From NCBI RefSeq assembly GCF_003467445.1, contig NZ_QSGS01000002.1:124001-188000 (forward strand): a stretch of 64,000 bases of DNA, given 5' to 3'. A program made the position numbers and the translations under genes. The DNA comes from Exiguobacterium sp. AM39-5BH. Lineage in GTDB: Bacteria; Bacillota; Bacilli; Exiguobacteriales; Exiguobacteriaceae. The notes under the pieces are model-generated. The model was not told where the DNA came from and searched no databases. It worked only from the letters and a program-made list of their open reading frames with translations. Of this stretch, positions 57,584-64,000 are shown piece after piece (the stretch's first letter is position 1; each line of letters starts with the position of its first letter).

Positions 57584-58834
57584 TTATTTAAAGAATGACT
57601 GGATATCATTCCACGTGACAATCAACATGAGTAGCATGAGCAAGGCGAAACCGATAAAGTGGACGAAGCCTTCTTTTTTCGGGTCGATCGGCCGGCCGCG
57701 CACCGCTTCGAATAAGAGGAAGATGAGCCGTCCCCCATCGAGCGCCGGGAGCGGCAACAAGTTGAAGATGGCCAAGTTGACGGATAGAAGTGCCGTCCAA
57801 TTGAGGAGCATGATGAATCCGCTCGCCGCCACTTCGTCGGTCATGCGGACGATCCCGACCGGACCGGCCAACTGATCGACACCGACCTGACCCGTCACCA
57901 AGTCTCCGACCGCGGAGAAGATGAGCGTTGACATCGTCCACGTCGTCTCGGCCCCCGTCGTGAAGGCTTTAGTCGGTGAGCGTTCGAGCGCGTTCGTCAC
58001 GCCTAAAATCCCGACCGTCTCCCCATTTTGTTCGACCGCTTGCGGTGTGATCGTCACCGTTTGCTCGACGTCGTCACGAACATAGGTCACTTCAGTCGGT
58101 GTGTCGGCACGATCGGCCAATATCGTCCGCAAATCAAGCCAGTTGTTGATTCGTTGACCCTCGATCGAGACAATCTCGTCGCCTGCGACGAGTCCGGCTT
58201 GATCGGCGGCGGAGCCCGGTTGGACCGTACCGATTTGACCATCGTCCGTCGGTGTCCCTTGGACGAGACCTACGATGACGAGGAGGAGGAAGGCAAGGAC
58301 GAAGTTCATCGCTGGACCCGCTGCAATCGCAAGCACCCGCTTCCAGACAGATTGGGCTCCGAACGTGCGGTCGTAAGGCGCAATTTGAATCTCCATGCCT
58401 TGGTCGACGAGAAGCGTGTCCCGCTCGAGTGAATAGACACGGACCTCATCATCGACGAGCAGTTGTACTTTCAATTCGCGGACCGAGTCAAACTTGTCGA
58501 CCGTCCCGACGACATGAACGTCTTGGGCCTGGTCCGGTTGGAAATAGACGCGATCGACCGTTCCGGCACTCGTCAGACGCAATCCGACGTGTTGCCCGGC
58601 CTTCACTTCGATCGGCTCAAAATCTTCCCCGGCCATTTTGACATAACCGCCGATTGGCAATAGTCGAATCGTATACAGCGTCTCATTTTTTCGGAACGAG
58701 AGGATTTTCGGTCCGAACCCGATTGCAAATTCATGACAGAGAATCCCTGCCCGTTTCGCCATGACGAGGTGGCCCCATTCATGAACCGAAATGAGTACCC
58801 CAAACATCAAAACGATGGCGATAAAAGTCGTCAT
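57584..58834 (-). CDS. rseP: Intramembrane zinc metalloprotease RseP (RasP)
   Basis: A 416-residue S2P-family protease: zinc motif HEWGH (His18, Glu19, His22) in the first helix, a PDZ domain (VQPGSAADQAGLVAGDEIVSIEGQRI), further helices and the conserved LPALDGGRL for the third ligand. It performs site-2 cleavage of anti-sigma factors and signal peptides. Gene order dxr-rseP-proS-polC matches B. subtilis. Start ATG at 58834 with GTGGGGAA upstream. Confidence 0.95.
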   Translation of the reverse strand: MTTFIAIVLMFGVLISVHEWGHLVMAKRAGILCHEFAIGFGPKILSFRKNETLYTIRLLPIGGYVKMAGEDFEPIEVKAGQHVGLRLTSAGTVDRVYFQPDQAQDVHVVGTVDKFDSVRELKVQLLVDDEVRVYSLERDTLLVDQGMEIQIAPYDRTFGAQSVWKRVLAIAAGPAMNFVLAFLLLVIVGLVQGTPTDDGQIGTVQPGSAADQAGLVAGDEIVSIEGQRINNWLDLRTILADRADTPTEVTYVRDDVEQTVTITPQAVEQNGETVGILGVTNALERSPTKAFTTGAETTWTMSTLIFSAVGDLVTGQVGVDQLAGPVGIVRMTDEVAASGFIMLLNWTALLSVNLAIFNLLPLPALDGGRLIFLLFEAVRGRPIDPKKEGFVHFIGFALLMLLMLIVTWNDIQSFFK

Positions 58835-58850
58835 TGTCTATTCCCCACCT

Positions 58851-59999
58851 TCACTTTCCTTGCTGAATTTGTTCTCGAACCGCTCGGTCGATTTGAAGAA
58901 TCTCCTCGAGCGTCGGTTCTGCAATAACCGTATGTGTTTCCATCGCTTGTTCGACGATGCGTTCGATATCGAGGAATGCGATCTCCCCATTTAAGAACAG
59001 CTCGACGGCCGCCTCATTGGCCGCGTTGAGGACAGTCGGCATCGAACCGCCGGCGCGCCCAGCCTCATAAGCGAGGCGTAACGCCGGATAACGTGTCAAA
59101 TCGGCTTCCGCGAAGTGCAGCGTCCCGATTTCTCTCAAGTTTAACCGCTTGTTCCCTTCGATTTCAAGACGTTTCGGGCCCGATAGCGCATAGAGGATTG
59201 GTCCTCGCATATCCGGGTTGCCGAGCTGAGCCATGACAGCGGCATCTTTGAATTCGACCATCGAGTGGATGATCGACTCGCGATGGAGCACTACTTCAAT
59301 ATCATTATAATCGATATCGAACAGCCAGTGCGCTTCGATGACTTCGAGTCCTTTATTGAACATCGTCGCCGAATCGATTGTGATTTTGGCACCCATCGAC
59401 CAGTTCGGATGTGCAAGCGCCTCTGCGACCGTAACCCCTTCAAGCTCTTCCCGCGACTTGTCACGAAAACTTCCGCCCGAAGCCGTCAAGATGATTTTCG
59501 AGACGTCCTCGCGACGTTCGCCGTTCAAGCATTGATAGATGGCCGAGTGTTCGCTGTCCACTGGGAGCAGATTGACACCATGCTTTTTGACGGCCGCCGT
59601 GACGAGATGCCCTGCCGTGACGAGCGTCTCTTTGTTTGCCAAGGCGATGTCTTTTCCCGCTTCGATGGCGGCGAGGGTCGGTTCTAACCCGACGGCCCCG
59701 ACGACGGCCGTCACGACGACATCGGCTCGCTCTGCGGTCGCACATTCGATTAACCCTTCTGGTCCGATAAAAAAGAGTGGTTCGTATGTAAGGCGTGGCT
59801 TGAGCTGTTCGAGTACCTCGATATCTTTGGCGGATACGTATTTCGGCCGTAGGCGGTTAATCCATTCTTCCGCCACGTCCACGTTCGTTCCAAACGCATA
59901 TGCCTCAAGTTCAAACAAGTCGGGATGCTGTTCGATGACGTCACATGTCTGTACGCCAATCGATCCAGTCGCCCCGATTAAGCTGATTCGCTTCATCAT
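58851..59999 (-). CDS. dxr: 1-deoxy-D-xylulose 5-phosphate reductoisomerase
   Basis: Second step of the MEP isoprenoid pathway. NADPH motif [14 protein letters not shown] near residue 8, [27 protein letters not shown], and the metal/substrate region LTASGGSFR and [27 protein letters not shown]. 382 residues. Two tandem ATGs (59999 and 59996) are both plausible with AAAAGGAG upstream. It supplies isoprenoids for UppS and HepT/S. Confidence 0.96.
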   Translation of the reverse strand: MMKRISLIGATGSIGVQTCDVIEQHPDLFELEAYAFGTNVDVAEEWINRLRPKYVSAKDIEVLEQLKPRLTYEPLFFIGPEGLIECATAERADVVVTAVVGAVGLEPTLAAIEAGKDIALANKETLVTAGHLVTAAVKKHGVNLLPVDSEHSAIYQCLNGERREDVSKIILTASGGSFRDKSREELEGVTVAEALAHPNWSMGAKITIDSATMFNKGLEVIEAHWLFDIDYNDIEVVLHRESIIHSMVEFKDAAVMAQLGNPDMRGPILYALSGPKRLEIEGNKRLNLREIGTLHFAEADLTRYPALRLAYEAGRAGGSMPTVLNAANEAAVELFLNGEIAFLDIERIVEQAMETHTVIAEPTLEEILQIDRAVREQIQQGK

Positions 60000-60009
60000 G
60001 ACACTCCTT

Positions 60010-60807
60010 TTACAACAAATTAAATACCCAAATCACGGTAAACACCGCGATCATACTATCAAATCGATCCAAAATACCACCGTGTCCCGGCAACAAATGA
60101 CCGGAATCTTTTACATTGAATTGACGCTTATACGCCGATTGTACCAAATCGCCGAGTTGGCCGACTACCGAAACGACGACCGCGAGCACCAATGCCTCGA
60201 GAATCGGCAATACCGGCTCGATGATCACGTAGATGACGCCGAGGACGATGGCCGATACGATGCCGCCGATGGCGCCTTCAATCGTTTTGTTCGGACTGAT
60301 CGAAGGCCAAAGTTTCGTCTTCCCGATCGCTTTCCCTGTGAAGTAGGCACCAGAATCGGTCGCCCAAATCATGAACAAGACAAGGAGCACTTTGACGAGA
60401 CCATCTTCCGACAAACGGACGAGCGCAAAACTCGAGAAACCGATGACGAGGTAGACGGCAGACACGAAGTAAAAACTCGCATCTTCATACGTGAAACGGT
60501 TCTTCGTGACGACTGTCCAGAATAGAAGCAACATCAAGCCGAGCACCATCCACTGGTTCGTCGACATCGGCAGTTCGCTCATGACTAGTTGCCGCTCGAG
60601 CAACATCAAGACGAACGGGAACGACACAAGAAGTGACGTCACGAGAAACGGGAACGCCGTCAACTTGTGGTTTCGCATCAGTGTGAACTCGCTCAATCCG
60701 ATCAAAGCGAGCACACCCATCAAAATGACGAACGGGCTACCGCCTAGGGCGATCAACGTGACAAATATGGCGCCGGCCCAAAGACCGGTAATAATTCGTG
60801 TCTTCAT
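60010..60807 (-). CDS. cdsA: Phosphatidate cytidylyltransferase
   Basis: Makes CDP-diacylglycerol from phosphatidate and CTP. 265 residues with about eight hydrophobic helices; the C-terminal signature [11 protein letters not shown]...[36 protein letters not shown] is complete. Start ATG at 60807, one base after the uppS stop; the frame extends to 60852 inside uppS. Confidence 0.95.
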   Translation of the reverse strand: MKTRIITGLWAGAIFVTLIALGGSPFVILMGVLALIGLSEFTLMRNHKLTAFPFLVTSLLVSFPFVLMLLERQLVMSELPMSTNQWMVLGLMLLLFWTVVTKNRFTYEDASFYFVSAVYLVIGFSSFALVRLSEDGLVKVLLVLFMIWATDSGAYFTGKAIGKTKLWPSISPNKTIEGAIGGIVSAIVLGVIYVIIEPVLPILEALVLAVVVSVVGQLGDLVQSAYKRQFNVKDSGHLLPGHGGILDRFDSMIAVFTVIWVFNLL

Positions 60808-60808
60808 G

Positions 60809-61546
60809 TCACACCCCGCCAAACCGGCGTGTCCGCGCGTTGTACGCTTCAATCGCCTCGACGAAGTGGTCCCGTTTGAACTCAGGCCACAACACGTCCG
60901 TGAAATGTAGTTCAGCGTAAGCCCCTTGCCAGAGCAAGAAGTTCGAGAGACGCTGTTCCCCGCTCGTGCGGATAATCAAATCGACGTCTTGCATGTTCGT
61001 CATAAGACGCTGCCCGATCATGACGTCATCGATGTCGTCCGGTTGGATAATGCCGAGTGCCACGTCGCTCGCGATATGTTTCATCGCTTGCACGAGTTCG
61101 TCACGTCCGCCATAGTTGAGGGCGAAGACGAGATCGAGCCCCGTGTTCGTCGCCGTCCGCGTCCGTGCCTCATCGACCGCTTCTCGCGTCCCGCGTGGCA
61201 GTTTTGTCACGTCACCTGCGACGAGCACGCGAACGTTCTGTTCATCCAATTCCTTTAAATCCGTCTCTAAAAATTGCTTCGGCAATTTCATCAAGAAATT
61301 GACTTCTTCTTCGGGACGCGTCCAATTCTCCGTGGAGAACGCATAGAGGGTCAACGAGCGGACGCCCAGTTCTTGGGCGGTGCGCACCGCTTCCCGGACC
61401 GACTTCATCCCTTCCCGGTGACCCATGATGCGAGGGAGCCCACGCTTCTTCGCCCAACGGCCATTGCCGTCCATGATGATGGCGACATGTTCGGGAATGC
61501 TCAGTTCCGCCTCGGTCTTCGTTTTAGGATTCACCCATTTAAACAT
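60809..61546 (-). CDS. uppS: Undecaprenyl diphosphate synthase (isoprenyl transferase)
   Basis: Cis-prenyltransferase that makes the C55 lipid carrier for peptidoglycan. 245 residues with IIMDGNGRWAKKRGLPRIMGHREGMK (catalytic Asp), YAFSTENWTRP, NYGGRDEL and LIIRTSGEQRLSNFLLWQGAYAE. Start ATG at 61546. It is separated from frr by a GC-rich hairpin. Confidence 0.96.
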   Translation of the reverse strand: MFKWVNPKTKTEAELSIPEHVAIIMDGNGRWAKKRGLPRIMGHREGMKSVREAVRTAQELGVRSLTLYAFSTENWTRPEEEVNFLMKLPKQFLETDLKELDEQNVRVLVAGDVTKLPRGTREAVDEARTRTATNTGLDLVFALNYGGRDELVQAMKHIASDVALGIIQPDDIDDVMIGQRLMTNMQDVDLIIRTSGEQRLSNFLLWQGAYAELHFTDVLWPEFKRDHFVEAIEAYNARTRRFGGV

Positions 61547-61573
61547 ACTCTATCCTCCTGATTGTATGAAAGA

Positions 61574-61598
61574 GGGACCCTCTCAGTAAAAGGGTCCC
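61574..61598 (-). terminator. Hairpin between frr and uppS
   Basis: Arms GGGACCCT and AGGGTCCC around an 9-base loop, followed on the minus strand by the weak tract TCTTTC. Probably a partial terminator. Confidence 0.6.
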
Positions 61599-61629
61599 CA
61601 CACAGCTTTTTGGTATACCACTTCCGTGA

Positions 61630-62911
<1,282 letters not shown>

Positions 62912-62936
62912 ACTTTGCCTCCTCTTGCTTGAAAAA

Positions 62937-62987
62937 GGGAACACGCTCCCTTAACGAACTAACTCAAGGTTATACAGACGTGTTCCC
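62937..62987 (-). terminator. Terminator-like hairpin between tsf and pyrH
   Basis: Arms GGGAACACG (62937-62945) and CGTGTTCCC (62979-62987) pair across a 33-base loop and are followed on the minus strand by TTTTTC. A second small hairpin (GCATCA/TGATGC) lies between it and the tsf stop. Confidence 0.65.
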
Positions 62988-63016
62988 AATTTTGATTGCA
63001 TCACGAGTGATGCAGA

Positions 63017-63898
63017 TTATTTTTTAAGTTGGTTCATGACTTCTTCAGCAAAGTTTTCTTCGCGTTTTTCCATACCTTCTCCAACTTCGAAACGTACGAA
63101 TGAGTTGACACGGCCGCCTTTAGACTCTACATATTTCCCAACTTTGAAGTCAGCGTCTTTAACGAATGTTTGGTCAACGAGGCAGATTTCCTCGAAGTAC
63201 TTGTTCATACGTCCCGCAATCATCTTCTCGACGATGTTGGCAGGTTTGCCTTCGTTGAGGGCTTGCTCAGTCAAGACTTTCTTCTCACGATCTGCTTCTT
63301 CAGCCGATACTTCGTCGCGTGTCGCGTAAAGTGGGCGTGCTGCTGCTACGTGCATCGCAACGTCTTTCGCAACTGTCTCGTCCGTTGTCCCGTCGATGAT
63401 GACGATCGAACCAATGCGTCCACCCATGTGAAGGTACGTGCCGAAGACTGCATCGTCAGCTTTTTGAAGAACAGCGATACGACGGAGTGAGATTTTCTCT
63501 CCGATTGTCGAAGCTTCTTCTTGAATGTGTGTCTCAAGTGTTTTACCTGCTACGAATTCAGAAGCGAGTGCCGCTTCGACCGAAGTCGCGCCTGAAGTGA
63601 GAACTGCATTCGCCACGTCTGAAACGAGTGTTTGGAACTTCTCGTTTTTCGCAACGAAATCTGTTTCTGAGTTGACTTCGACTAGCGCAGCTTTGTTGCC
63701 GTCAACCGCTACTGCCGTCAAACCTTCTGCTGCGATGCGGTCGCCTTTAGCTGCCGCTTTCGCGATACCTTTTTCACGAAGGAAGTCGATTGCTGCTTGC
63801 ATGTCACCGTTTGTTTCAGTGAGTGCTTTTTTGCAATCAAGCATACCTGCGCCTGTTTTTTCACGAAGTTCTTTTACCATTGCTGCTGTAACTGCCAT
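63017..63898 (-). CDS. tsf: Elongation factor Ts
   Basis: Nucleotide exchange factor for EF-Tu. 293 residues with [20 protein letters not shown] and [12 protein letters not shown], the two family signatures. Start ATG at 63898 with AAGGAGGAA upstream. Confidence 0.97.
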   Translation of the reverse strand: MAVTAAMVKELREKTGAGMLDCKKALTETNGDMQAAIDFLREKGIAKAAAKGDRIAAEGLTAVAVDGNKAALVEVNSETDFVAKNEKFQTLVSDVANAVLTSGATSVEAALASEFVAGKTLETHIQEEASTIGEKISLRRIAVLQKADDAVFGTYLHMGGRIGSIVIIDGTTDETVAKDVAMHVAAARPLYATRDEVSAEEADREKKVLTEQALNEGKPANIVEKMIAGRMNKYFEEICLVDQTFVKDADFKVGKYVESKGGRVNSFVRFEVGEGMEKREENFAEEVMNQLKK

Positions 63899-63937
63899 CG
63901 GAAATTCCTCCTTGTAAAACTTACGAATTTTTAAGAA

Positions 63938-63953
63938 AAAGCACGAATGCTTT
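63938..63953 (-). terminator. Small hairpin in the tsf leader
   Basis: AAAGCA, CGAA/TTCG tetraloop, TGCTTT followed on the minus strand by TTTC, about 40 bp before tsf. Possible weak attenuator or a second rpsB terminator. Confidence 0.45.
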
Positions 63954-63976
63954 AATATACGTGTCCTAAAAAAAGG

Positions 63977-64000
63977 TGATAAAAGGCTTTCCCTTTATCA
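63977..64000 (-). terminator. Terminator of the gene beyond the right edge (probably rpsB)
   Basis: TGATAAAAGG and CCCTTTATCA pair with one mismatch around CTTT and are followed on the minus strand by CACCTTTTTTTAGG. Conserved order suggests rpsB upstream, but that gene is outside the window. Confidence 0.6.

Overview
The window is a gene-dense, moderately GC-rich stretch of a low-GC-type Firmicute chromosome (order Bacillales). Gene order follows Bacillus subtilis over long blocks, but the sporulation genes that normally interrupt them are missing. Together with a Lys-Gly-type cell-wall cluster, a CarH-like regulator and GC content near one half, this points to Exiguobacterium or a close relative. 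That assignment is an inference from gene content, not from a search. Almost every gene is on the minus strand; only ansA, ypdA and fer are on the plus strand. I saw no tRNA, rRNA, CRISPR array, prophage or insertion sequence.

Layout from low to high coordinates: (1) 1-9400: ypiB, ypiA, the shikimate genes aroA-aroB-aroC, cheR, ndk, the menaquinone/heptaprenyl genes hepT-menG-hepS, and the HU gene. (2) 9400-16950: yphF, yphE, gpsA-der, the S1-domain protein gene, plsC-cmk, a PilZ protein and prsW. (3) 17000-26300: ansA, ypdA, glutamate dehydrogenase, ddl, a MecA-type adaptor, a B12-binding MerR regulator, a small membrane protein, recS, ypbB and ferredoxin. (4) 26300-32750: a lipoprotein nuclease and a nucleoside ABC importer (nupN-O-P-Q type) with its GntR regulator. 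(5) 33100-40600: ftsK, an RNase J gene, and a cell-wall cluster of M15 peptidase, FemX-type transferase and murE. (6) 40600-51360: the translation/RNA operon rimP-nusA-ylxR-ylxQ-infB-rbfA-truB-ribF, then rpsO-pnp and an M16 peptidase. (7) 51476-64000: polC, proS, rseP, dxr, cdsA, uppS, frr, pyrH and tsf, with a terminator at the right edge that probably belongs to rpsB.

The genes are mainly housekeeping: aromatic amino acid and quinone synthesis, translation initiation and recycling, isoprenoid, phospholipid and peptidoglycan precursors, replication and RNA decay. Regulation readable from the DNA includes sigma-A-type promoters for hup, der, ddl, gudB, fer, nupN, the GntR gene, murE, rpsO and the rimP-nusA operon. 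There are also two cre-like sites about 60 bp upstream of predicted starts, a possible NusA-dependent attenuator before rimP, and many intrinsic terminators.

The strongest anomaly is technical. Nine genes (aroA, cheR, hepS, ypbB, nupP, the nupN-type lipoprotein, rnjB, the M15 peptidase and pyrH) each carry one frameshift that a single inserted base would repair, usually in a short homopolymer. Several are normally essential, so consensus-sequence errors are far more likely than decay. Biological points worth following are the CarH-like regulator with a palindrome upstream, the Lys-type cell-wall genes sitting where B. subtilis keeps its DAP/dipicolinate genes, the nusA-operon leader hairpin, and a hairpin between the Shine-Dalgarno sequence and the start codon of cmk.
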